Assembly: GCA_013298845.1 (NCBI GenBank)
Contig: JAAFJN010000042.1
Span: 1-41,153, forward strand
DNA: 41,153 nt
From: Chitinophagales bacterium
GTDB taxonomy: Bacteria; Bacteroidota; Bacteroidia; Chitinophagales; Saprospiraceae
Direction: 5' to 3'
Position 1 is the stretch's first letter, and every line of letters begins with the position of its first letter. The notes under the pieces were generated by a model. The model did no database searches, had not been told where the DNA came from, and saw only the letters and a list, made by a program, of their open reading frames with translations. Below are positions 34,611 through 41,153 of the stretch, piece after piece. The position numbers and the translations under genes were made by a program.

Positions 34611-35873
34611 TCACTTCCGAATCGCTTCTACCGGATCCATTTTACTGGCCTGACGGGCCGGAATCATTCCCGAAAGCACGCCTACGGCAACAGAAGTAAC
34701 AATACCAAACATAACGTTGGACAACGAAAGTGCAATTTCAAATTCCAGCACTTTGGAAATAATGGCCGTAACAATCCAGATAAAAAACAAGCCCAATAGC
34801 CCACCGGCGAGGCAAAGAATAACGGCTTCTACCAATATTTCGAGCAAAATAAACCAGCGTTTTGCCCCCAAGGCCATTTTAATCCCAATGAGGTTGGTGC
34901 GTTCTTTTACCGAAACAAACATAATATTTGCCACCGAAAACATACCTACCAACAACGCAAAACCACCAATAAGTGCACCGGCGAGGTTCAGCACCCCAAA
35001 AACGCCGTCAAAAAGGCCGCTGAGGATGGATAAAGTATTCATGGCAAAATTATTCTCTTCGCGGGGTTTTAGTCGGCGTTCGGCGCGCAACACCCCCACA
35101 ATTTCGTCTTGCATATCGTCGAGGTTAACGCCCGGTTTGGCCTGCACCGAAACACTGGTGCGTTCAAACTGCCCTTCGCGGCGCACGTTGAACCCACGGC
35201 GGGCCAGGTTGAAACCCACCAACACCGCCTGGTCAAAATTAAACGGTTTCAGCAGGTCATTCCCTGATTTTTTCAACACCCCAATAATGCGGAGTTTGCG
35301 GCCATTGACGTTGATTTCGCGTTCCACCGGATCAATACCGGGGCCAAAGAGGCTTTCGGCAATCTGGTACCCCATCACGCATACATCGGATCCGGAATGG
35401 TATTCGACGGAGGACATAAAGCGGCCTTCGTTTTCAAATTCGAGGTGAAATAAGTCTTTACAATCTTCGGTTACCCCAAGGAAAAACACATTTTCGACGC
35501 TGGAGGAGCGCCATTTTGCGGTTTTTGCGCCTAAAAACTGCCAAAAACCTACTTTATCGGCCAGTTTTAGCCGTTCTTGCAATACTTCGTATTCGGTAAA
35601 CGAGAAATTGGGGCGGCGCATCCATTTCCAATAGTTTTGGCCGGGGTCTTCGCTCCACGAAAATTTTTCAATGTATATCACGTCATTCCCTAATTTTTTC
35701 ATGGAATTACGGATATTATCTTCCAGGGAATTGACGGCACTTTTCACCCCAATAATGCAAAAAATCCCAATGGTTACCCCCAAAAGAGAGAGAAATGAGC
35801 GCAGTTTGTTGGCAATTAACTGTTGCCAAGCCTGCATTGCGCCTTCCTGAATAATTCGAATAGCCTGATACAT
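34611..35873 (-). CDS. MacB-like ABC transporter permease
   Basis: This 420-residue protein starts at ATG 35873 (MYQAIRIIQEGAMQAWQQLIANKLRSFLSLLGVTIG). A GTG eight codons upstream overlaps a promoter box. It has one N-terminal helix, a MacB periplasmic core domain (about 45-270) and three C-terminal FtsX-type helices starting near 290 (LIGGFALLVGMFSVANIMFVSVKERTNLIGIKMALGA). It ends with the MIPARQASKMDPVEAIRK motif. Such permeases pair with an ATPase to move lipoproteins, peptides or macrolides out of the cell envelope. No ATPase gene is adjacent, so the substrate is unknown. It is convergent with the DUF5777 gene. Confidence 0.92.
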   Translation of the reverse strand: MYQAIRIIQEGAMQAWQQLIANKLRSFLSLLGVTIGIFCIIGVKSAVNSLEDNIRNSMKKLGNDVIYIEKFSWSEDPGQNYWKWMRRPNFSFTEYEVLQERLKLADKVGFWQFLGAKTAKWRSSSVENVFFLGVTEDCKDLFHLEFENEGRFMSSVEYHSGSDVCVMGYQIAESLFGPGIDPVEREINVNGRKLRIIGVLKKSGNDLLKPFNFDQAVLVGFNLARRGFNVRREGQFERTSVSVQAKPGVNLDDMQDEIVGVLRAERRLKPREENNFAMNTLSILSGLFDGVFGVLNLAGALIGGFALLVGMFSVANIMFVSVKERTNLIGIKMALGAKRWFILLEILVEAVILCLAGGLLGLFFIWIVTAIISKVLEFEIALSLSNVMFGIVTSVAVGVLSGMIPARQASKMDPVEAIRK

Positions 35874-35877
35874 ACAA

Positions 35878-35885
35878 CAAATGTA
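35878..35885 (-). promoter_or_regulatory. -7-like box (TACATTTG) directly before the permease start
   Basis: This is an exact TAnnTTTG match on the minus strand only 4 bases before the ATG. If used, the message would have almost no leader. It may be coincidental, since no -33 motif is present. Confidence 0.3.
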
Positions 35886-36007
35886 GAAATGAACCACCGC
35901 TGCTGGTATCTGATTCGATAAAAAGGCAAAAAAAATATATTAAAACCCCAAATCCGACTTTTTTTTCGGAACTTCGCAGCCCCAAATTAGGCTTTAACTA
36001 CTTTTTG

Positions 36008-37624
36008 ATGCGCTCATTTATTGTATATCTATTGTGTTTTTACGGTGCCTTGGCCACCGCCCAAACCACTTTTACGGCTCCGGCAACCCCGCCGGTCATT
36101 AGCCATATTCAACCCCATAGTTTTCACCTGCAATGGACCACGGAAACACCCGTTAACAGCGCCATTGTTTGGGGAGCATCCACCGAATCGGTCAATTCCT
36201 GGCTGGCGGTTAACCAAGTCGCCAATACCCACAATATTACCCTTTCGGGGCTGCAACCGGCCACCATTTATTGGGTAAAAACGGCCCATATCACCGGCGG
36301 TGACACCCTCTTTTCCAAAGCCATGCCGTATGCCACCCAATCATTATCGACGGGTGAAATCAAGATATTTTTTAACCACGATATTGATAATCAATTTGTT
36401 GGCAACAAACAAGCCAGCGGCACCAGCGGCCAGGATTGCCTCGACGAAATTATCCAACGCATTGATAACGCCAAACAAACCCTCGATATCGCGCTATACA
36501 ATACTAACCGTACCGATATTGTAACCGCCGTCAAAAACGCCCATACCCGGGGCGTTCGCGTGCGGTACATTGCGGCAGCGGCCACCCAAAATTCCGCGTT
36601 GCAGCCGCCCCCGGCGTTTCCGGTCGTGTATGGCAACGAAGACTACCTCATGCACAACAAATTTATGGTCATTGACGCCGGTTTGGCCAATGACGCCTGG
36701 GTAATGGGCGGTTCAACGAACTGGACAACCTCCAATATTTTTAATGATTTCAACAATATGCTGATGATTCAGGACCAAACCTTGGCCAAAGCGTACGAAA
36801 TGGAATTTAACGAAATGTGGGGCAGTACCGGCGCACAACCCAACCCCGCGAACCAACGTTTCAGCAACGAAAAACTCGATAATACACCCCATTTTTTTAA
36901 TATCGGCGGGGTATCTGTCGAATGTTATTTTTCTCCCAGCGACAATGTTACCCAAAAAATTGTGGACAACCTTAACTCGGCCAACAGCAGCGTGGAATTT
37001 GGGTTATTGACCTTTACCAAAAACGAACCCTCGGATGTTTTGGTGGAAAAACACAATTTTGCCAACGTCGCCGTGCGGGGATTAATTGAAAATATCAACG
37101 ACACGGGATCGGAATACGCTTATTTAAAAGCCAACGGCATTGACGTGGGTGACCATTTCCAAACCTACCAAATGCACCACAAATACGGTATTATTGACGC
37201 ATTATTGCCTAATTCTAACCCAACGGTGTGGACCGGCTCGCACAACTGGACCTTTACCGCCGAAACCTACAACGACGAAAACTCCCTCGTTTTTCACAAT
37301 GCCGACATTGCCCGCCTGTTTCGCGCCGAATTTGAAGCGCGGTTCAGCGAAAACCCGGTAAGTGTGGCCGAACCGGGCGCGGCCAACTTTAAACTGCAAC
37401 CCAACCCGGCCTACGCCAATTTTACCGTCACCAGCGACCAGTTTGATCTGGGAACCGAGGCGCAGGTACAGGTCCTATCCGTAGCCGGGGCACTGGTCCT
37501 GCAACAGCCTTTTGTTAGTGGTACGCCGGTGGACATCAGCCGGATTCCCGATGGCGCGTACATTGTAAAAATTAAAAGTAAAAATGGATTCGCCGCCCTT
37601 CCGTTGCAAAAAATTTCACGTTAA
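36008..37624 (+). CDS. Secreted phospholipase D-family protein with FN3-like and T9SS domains
   Basis: This 538-residue protein begins at ATG 36008, directly after a TTG. It has a signal peptide ending ATAQ, a fibronectin type III-like domain (about 25-110: HIQPHSFHLQWTTETPVNSAIVWG) and two PLD half-sites. These are H216-x-K218-x4-D223 (HNKFMVIDAG, with GSTNWT after) and H390-x-K392-x4-D397 (HHKYGIIDAL, with GSHNWT after). Both histidine-lysine sets are intact, so phosphodiesterase activity is likely. The last ~80 residues are a T9SS type A domain (LQPNPAYANFTV). The family includes nucleases and phospholipases, and the substrate here is unknown. It overlaps the next gene by 41 bases. Confidence 0.9.
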   Translation: MRSFIVYLLCFYGALATAQTTFTAPATPPVISHIQPHSFHLQWTTETPVNSAIVWGASTESVNSWLAVNQVANTHNITLSGLQPATIYWVKTAHITGGDTLFSKAMPYATQSLSTGEIKIFFNHDIDNQFVGNKQASGTSGQDCLDEIIQRIDNAKQTLDIALYNTNRTDIVTAVKNAHTRGVRVRYIAAAATQNSALQPPPAFPVVYGNEDYLMHNKFMVIDAGLANDAWVMGGSTNWTTSNIFNDFNNMLMIQDQTLAKAYEMEFNEMWGSTGAQPNPANQRFSNEKLDNTPHFFNIGGVSVECYFSPSDNVTQKIVDNLNSANSSVEFGLLTFTKNEPSDVLVEKHNFANVAVRGLIENINDTGSEYAYLKANGIDVGDHFQTYQMHHKYGIIDALLPNSNPTVWTGSHNWTFTAETYNDENSLVFHNADIARLFRAEFEARFSENPVSVAEPGAANFKLQPNPAYANFTVTSDQFDLGTEAQVQVLSVAGALVLQQPFVSGTPVDISRIPDGAYIVKIKSKNGFAALPLQKISR

Positions 37625-38312
37625 CCAACGCGGCGCGGCCCACCCCGTAGGTACCGATAGTTTTTTGTTGGGCGCATGGACATCCGTGCACGGGGCGGAA
37701 AACGTATTGGACATTGGGACGGGAACGGGCATAGTGGCACTCATGGTCACGCAGCGCCGATCCGACGCGGGGCAGTGCGGGTTTACCCAAGCCGTGGAAC
37801 TGGATGCACCGTCGGCGGAAGTAGCGCGGTACAACTTCGCCCAATCGCCGTGGAACGACCAATTAACGGTGGTTCAGCGGTCCATTCAGGATTTTGCGGG
37901 GACGTATTCCGGGCTTGGTTACGATTTAATTGTGAGCAATCCGCCGTATTTTAACGAAACCATCCACGCGCCGGGTGCCGCCCGCCGACAAGCGCGCAGC
38001 ACCGTCAGCCTTTCTTTTTCGGATTTGTTGGACGCGGTCGCGTTGTTGTTATCGCCCCGGGGGCGTTTTGCCTTTATTTTGCCCCACGTCGCCGGTTTTC
38101 AATGTTGTGAAATGGCGGCAACCCGTGGCCTCTACTTTAATCGCCTCACCGAAGTGTGGGGAAAAGCGGGTAAAGCAGCGCCCGAACGGTTGTTGGTGGA
38201 AATGTCGCGCAATACGGCTTTTTTGGAAAAAACCCAATTGACCGTGTACGGCGCAAATGGTCAATACACGGAAGAATACCAAGCGTTGACGGCGGCGTTT
38301 TATCTGGGGTGA
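37584..38312 (+). CDS. trmN: tRNA1(Val) (adenine-37-N6) methyltransferase
   Basis: This 242-residue SAM-dependent methyltransferase of the TrmN6/YfiC type has the N-terminal motif KKFHVNQRGAAHPVGTDSFLLGAW and SAM motif I VLDIGTGTGI (41-50). The catalytic NPPY is at 119-122 (LIVSNPPYFNET), followed by RRQARSTVSLSFSDLL. It modifies A37 of tRNA-Val in its known homologues. The ATG at 37584 lies inside the end of the phospholipase D-family gene in another frame. Full family length supports that start, so the two genes are probably cotranscribed. Confidence 0.93.
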   Translation: MDSPPFRCKKFHVNQRGAAHPVGTDSFLLGAWTSVHGAENVLDIGTGTGIVALMVTQRRSDAGQCGFTQAVELDAPSAEVARYNFAQSPWNDQLTVVQRSIQDFAGTYSGLGYDLIVSNPPYFNETIHAPGAARRQARSTVSLSFSDLLDAVALLLSPRGRFAFILPHVAGFQCCEMAATRGLYFNRLTEVWGKAGKAAPERLLVEMSRNTAFLEKTQLTVYGANGQYTEEYQALTAAFYLG

Positions 38313-38329
38313 TGGCCCGGTACTCAGAC

Positions 38330-39223
38330 CTACTCTTTACTTTTTGAATCGTAATATTTTTTAATAATCTCTTTTACCCGCGCCACCGGAATATCAAGCA
38401 GGTCGGCTATTTCATCGTCCAATTTTCCTTTCAAATGAAGTTTTATAACAGTCTCGGCTTCTTTTTCTTCTTTGCCCTCTTCCTTGCCTTCCAACCGACC
38501 CTCTTCTTTTGCTTTTTGCGCTACCAACGCCTTCTCGCCCCGATCATCTTGCTCTTTGATGCCTACATTGTCATAATCCTTCAATTCTTCTTTGCTCCAT
38601 TGATATTTATCCGCTTCGATAAAGGCCGTTTTTAAGCCCTCATCTTCCTGGGCAAAATCCGGTATGACGATCAATTCTTCCGAATGTTTGATAAAATAAG
38701 TCCACTTGTCAATTGGCTTTTCCAATTCGTGGATGTCTTTCAAAAACTTGGGTAGTTCAATAAATGAAAATTGTATATCCTTTAAACGGTGTTCATAAGT
38801 TACCTTGTTTAAGATCAAATGACGGGTGTGATAGTTCGCATCCGTACCAAAAGGAAAATCTAATATCCCAATAAAATACGCCGGATGCAGCAGCAGATAA
38901 TCCTCTCCTTTATCTATCTGCATCGAATAATCGCACGAAATATAGTACTGCACCCGTTTGTCGAAACCCGTTTTATCGGCTACCTGCATTTCTACCACAA
39001 ATTTCCTGCCCGACTGGTCCGTGGCCCGAACGTCGAGAACGGTGGCTTTTTCACCCGCTATCCGCGGAAACTGATAGGGGTTGGCAATCGAAACACTAAC
39101 TACCTGGTGCTCGCCTTCCAACTCCAGAGCAGCGTTCAAAAACGATATCAGCGGTGCCGTTTTTTGCTCGTTACCGAATATCTTCCGAAACGCAATGTCA
39201 TTTTTTATATCTGCAAATCGCAT
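38330..39223 (-). CDS. Rpn family / PD-(D/E)XK nuclease family transposase-like protein
   Basis: This 297-residue protein matches the family annotated as PD-(D/E)XK nuclease family transposase (Rpn-like). It begins with the typical MRFADIKNDIAFRKIFGNEQ. A nuclease core follows with D64 (VLDVRATDQSG), E78 and Q80 (VVEMQV), then YYISCDYSMQIDKGEDY. A charged coiled-coil (GRLEGKEEGKEEKEAE) leads to a short C-terminal helix-turn-helix-like motif (KLDDEIADLLDIPVARVKEII). E. coli Rpn proteins promote recombination and cleave DNA, and others have been linked to phage defence. No partner gene is adjacent. It has its own promoter at 39240. Confidence 0.88.
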   Translation of the reverse strand: MRFADIKNDIAFRKIFGNEQKTAPLISFLNAALELEGEHQVVSVSIANPYQFPRIAGEKATVLDVRATDQSGRKFVVEMQVADKTGFDKRVQYYISCDYSMQIDKGEDYLLLHPAYFIGILDFPFGTDANYHTRHLILNKVTYEHRLKDIQFSFIELPKFLKDIHELEKPIDKWTYFIKHSEELIVIPDFAQEDEGLKTAFIEADKYQWSKEELKDYDNVGIKEQDDRGEKALVAQKAKEEGRLEGKEEGKEEKEAETVIKLHLKGKLDDEIADLLDIPVARVKEIIKKYYDSKSKE

Positions 39224-39239
39224 TTGTGATTTTTTTGTG

Positions 39240-39272
39240 CAAAATTAGGTTGTTTTTTCCTTAAAAACCAAC
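39240..39272 (-). promoter_or_regulatory. Promoter of the Rpn-like gene
   Basis: On the minus strand GTTG (39269-39272) and TAATTTTG (39240-39247) are 21 bases apart, matching the Bacteroidota -33/-7 pattern. The gene starts 16 bases downstream. Confidence 0.6.
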
Positions 39273-39359
39273 TACTTTGTGCAAACAATTAAAACAGCGA
39301 TAACTGCCCGCCCTTGTCTTCTTTTTTTGAAAATCCCTTCACGGTGCGGCCGCCGTGTT

Positions 39360-39962
39360 TCATAAGGCAGATTTGTGGTGTTTTTTCCAATCCAATAAAT
39401 ACCGCACGGCCAGTGACCGATGCGTCCCCCAAGTGGCGGCAATATCCAACATTTGCCGTTTGAGTTTGGTATTGGGGTCCAATCCGTACAACGAAACCAT
39501 CATGTTTTTCAGGTGAAAATCGTCGGCGGGAAATACGTTTTTGCGGTCGAGGGTGTACAACAAAATCATGTCAATGGTCCATGGTCCAATGCCTTTGATG
39601 GACGACAATTGTTCGGTCACTTCGGCGTCGCTCAGGACCTGCCAATCGAGGTTATGGTGGGTAAAAAAGTCCAATACCCGTTCGATGGTTTCCAGTTTAC
39701 CAACGGATAATTTGGCGTCGGCAAAGCCTTTTTGAGCAAATTCGTCAAAATTTTGGGTTGTTAACGTGGCTAAATGGGCTTTTTCCAACATTTTGGCAAA
39801 TATCCGTTTGGTACTGCGATAATGAATTTGTTGTTCGATGACGCAACTCATCAAATCAAAAAAGACATCGCGGGTGCTGTCCGTCCGGGGTTCGGGAATG
39901 GAAGCGATGATTTTGGCCAAAATGGGGTCCGATGCCGCCAGTTCTTGTTGTTCCTGTGCCAT
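39360..39962 (-). CDS. AlkA-like DNA-3-methyladenine glycosylase (HhH-GPD)
   Basis: This 200-residue protein has helix-hairpin-helix KGIGPWTIDM (123-132) and the catalytic aspartate region FPADDF (D147). The fold is of the HhH-GPD type that removes alkylated bases from DNA. It is shorter than E. coli AlkA and lacks the N-terminal AlkA domain, as in many bacterial and archaeal single-domain glycosylases. It has FFDLMSCVIEQQIHYRSTKRIF, the usual helix pair after the start. It has no iron-sulfur cluster motif, which separates it from MutY/Nth. Confidence 0.9.
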   Translation of the reverse strand: MAQEQQELAASDPILAKIIASIPEPRTDSTRDVFFDLMSCVIEQQIHYRSTKRIFAKMLEKAHLATLTTQNFDEFAQKGFADAKLSVGKLETIERVLDFFTHHNLDWQVLSDAEVTEQLSSIKGIGPWTIDMILLYTLDRKNVFPADDFHLKNMMVSLYGLDPNTKLKRQMLDIAATWGTHRSLAVRYLLDWKKHHKSAL

Positions 39963-40052
39963 AAAAAGGACTTGTTAATACCGTAGAAACAAAGACCTTA
40001 CATTTTTGTTTTAAAATTTTTGAAAAAATTCGCCCAATTAAAAAACAATTTG

Positions 40053-40060
40053 TATCTTTA
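40053..40060 (+). promoter_or_regulatory. Possible -7 box (TATCTTTA)
   Basis: One base off TAnnTTTG, 26 bases before the next gene. It has the same TATCTTTAC context as seen before other genes here. No -33 element at proper spacing. Confidence 0.35.
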
Positions 40061-40086
40061 CACCTCAATCTTAAACATTTTAAATC

Positions 40087-40527
40087 ATGACCTATCAACA
40101 CGTTCAGGAGTTAGAACATCGGCTACTACACGATGACGCCTTCGAAAAAACCCACGCTTATTTTATGGATAACTTCGCCGAAAAACCGGCATTTAGTAAA
40201 TTAGGCAAAAGGACAAACGTACCGTATTTGACCACGATGATTGGGGAACTGTGCCGCCAATTTTTCAAAAAAGACGCCATTGCCATGAATCATTTCACCG
40301 TTATTAAGGTGGAAGCGTACCAGTTATTACACGGTTTTGTTCAGGTGGAAGGGCTTTTTATGGTTTTTTGTTACAGTAAAAAAGTCAATCGCGGTACGGC
40401 CTGTATGCTGAACATGGCCAACCGAAACGAGCAAGCGCACTATTTCCGCATCACGCCCATTACCTCCGATGGTTCACCGGTGCCGGATACTTTATTTAAA
40501 GATGTGTTTGAAGGGACAGAGAATTAA
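40087..40527 (+). CDS. Conserved-looking cytoplasmic protein, function unknown
   Basis: This 146-residue protein has no signal peptide and no membrane helix. It begins MTYQHVQELEHRLLHDDAF and has a mixed alpha/beta composition. I do not recognise a family or motif. A run of alternating hydrophobic residues (HGFVQVEGLFMVFCYSKK) suggests a buried strand pair. It stands alone after a promoter-like box and is followed by several small palindromes. Real coding is supported by the open frame, the promoter context and the lack of repeats within it. Confidence 0.65.
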   Translation: MTYQHVQELEHRLLHDDAFEKTHAYFMDNFAEKPAFSKLGKRTNVPYLTTMIGELCRQFFKKDAIAMNHFTVIKVEAYQLLHGFVQVEGLFMVFCYSKKVNRGTACMLNMANRNEQAHYFRITPITSDGSPVPDTLFKDVFEGTEN

Positions 40528-40577
40528 AAAAGCGGATGTTATTCCAATTCATTCAACAGTAATTCGATTCCAAATTC

Positions 40578-40713
40578 TTAGAAACTGCCTGAAAGCCTCG
40601 GCAGGGGTTTTCAGGCAGTTTCTAACATTCGACTCCTTCAGAGTCGGTGGCGCACGGCATTTCACTCCCGGATTGGCATCCGGGGCTATTCAAATTCAAC
40701 CGCCTTCGCGGTT
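40578..40713. repeat. Row of four palindromes between convergent genes
   Basis: A perfect 17-base-pair hairpin (40578-40594 with 40609-40625) is followed by three small hairpins. These are CGACTC-cttca-GAGTCG (40630-40646), CCCGGAT-tggc-ATCCGGG (40667-40684) and AACCGC-cttc-GCGGTT (40698-40713). The first may end transcription of the 40087 gene, though it lacks a T run. Confidence 0.75.
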
Positions 40714-40751
40714 ATAGATCGGCCCAAGATGCTTTAAGGGCTTTATTTAAA

Positions 40752-41153
40752 TCAAATGGCGCAACGCACCATCGTCAAAATGGTCGCAATCGCCACCGAT
40801 TCACCGGTTTCGTCGTACACGTCCACCAGCCATTTTACAATGCCGCGCGGAATGGCCGCAACACCTTCTTTGGTGGGGTCGTACTCTTGTAATATTTTTT
40901 CTTTTACCGTGAGTTTTACCCCAATGGTCATTCCCGGATACACGGGTTTTACGAATCGGCATTCATCGAGGCCATAATTGAGCAAAACGGGACCTTTTTT
41001 GGCATCCACAAACAAACCGGCGGCTTTGGATAACACAAAATACCCGTGCGCTACGCGGCCTTTAAACGGTGTTCCTTCGAGTGCGGTCGCGTCCATGTGC
41101 GCGTAAAAATTGTCGCCCGAAACGTTGGCAAAATTGTGAATATAGATCGGAAG
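40752..41153 (-). CDS. paaZ: PaaZ C-terminal MaoC-like (hotdog) domain, cut by the window edge
   Basis: The frame runs off the window at 41153, so only the last 134 codons including the stop are present. FANVSGDNFYAHMD, GRVAHGYFVLSKAAGLFVD, GPVLLNYGLDECRFVKPVYPGMTI and VKWLVDV match the enoyl-CoA hydratase-like (MaoC) end of PaaZ. PaaZ opens the oxepin ring and oxidises the aldehyde in phenylacetate breakdown. The N-terminal aldehyde dehydrogenase domain would lie beyond the edge. The last three codons are probably adapter sequence. A free-standing MaoC protein is possible, but YAHMD and GLFVD are PaaZ-like. Confidence 0.85.
   Translation of the reverse strand, partial: LPIYIHNFANVSGDNFYAHMDATALEGTPFKGRVAHGYFVLSKAAGLFVDAKKGPVLLNYGLDECRFVKPVYPGMTIGVKLTVKEKILQEYDPTKEGVAAIPRGIVKWLVDVYDETGESVAIATILTMVRCAI
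41144..41153. other. Probable Illumina adapter remnant at contig end
   Basis: The last ten bases are AGATCGGAAG, identical to the start of the TruSeq adapter (AGATCGGAAGAGC). This suggests adapter read-through kept in the assembly, not genomic DNA. Confidence 0.8.

Noticed and set aside
38330-39223. Rpn-like gene as part of a defence island
   Set aside because: Its neighbours are a tRNA methyltransferase and a DNA glycosylase. No restriction, CBASS or toxin-antitoxin genes are nearby.
1-41153. tRNA, rRNA or other known RNA genes
   Set aside because: I found no cloverleaf with a T-loop GTTCGA-type core or rRNA-like segments on reading the gaps, although no covariance search could be run.

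Overview
The window looks like one complete contig from a Bacteroidota genome, most plausibly from the Saprospiraceae/Saprospiria. This is inferred from gene content, not a database search. Supporting signs are four to five predicted secreted proteins with type IX secretion (T9SS) C-terminal domains, a hybrid two-component sensor with a two-component propeller and AraC output, a DUF1501/DUF1800 pair, a DUF5777 beta-barrel, HYR-like and SprB repeats, and TAnnTTTG-type -7 promoter boxes. The last 10 bases match the start of the common Illumina adapter, so the right edge is probably a contig end carrying adapter sequence.

Layout: 0-0.36 kb is repeat debris with a MITE-like element. 0.36-4.9 kb holds a serine beta-lactamase-like/D-aminoacylase fusion (minus), a VanZ-like membrane protein and lysS (plus), closed by a strong terminator. 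4.9-6.1 kb is a gene-free mosaic of repeats, including a second MITE copy and a perfect 28-bp hairpin. 6.1-10.7 kb holds a small membrane-anchored protein and a large BNR-repeat T9SS cargo (minus). 10.7-11.3 kb is repeats again. 11.3-15.5 kb is the hybrid sensor, whose receiver domain carries an in-frame insert built from REP-like palindromes. 15.8-17.4 kb encodes a secreted two-fucolectin protein whose C-terminal third resembles an aerolysin-type pore-forming module. 17.6-25.1 kb holds an NTF2-like protein and a 2325-residue surface protein with nine near-identical 83-residue repeats.

25.2-28.3 kb is a DUF1800-DUF1501 operon (minus). 28.4-31.7 kb is a MAM-like/PPC-like/SprB adhesin frameshifted inside its T9SS domain, followed by a 39-residue minus-strand membrane ORF. 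32.0-34.4 kb is an envelope cluster: cytochrome c lipoprotein, OB-fold protein, YceI and DUF5777 barrel. 34.6-37.6 kb has a MacB-like permease divergent from a secreted phospholipase D-family protein, which overlaps a tRNA adenine-N6 methyltransferase. 38.3-40.5 kb has an Rpn/PD-(D/E)XK protein, an AlkA-like glycosylase and an unknown protein. The contig ends inside the C-terminal hotdog domain of PaaZ.

Most large genes encode exported or cell-surface proteins: adhesins, a lectin-toxin candidate, a phospholipase-family enzyme and sensor inputs. This fits a surface-active, polymer- or prey-degrading lifestyle. The intergenic space is unusually rich in short palindromes, heptamer arrays and MITE-like elements. 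At least one palindromic repeat family has entered a coding sequence without breaking it.
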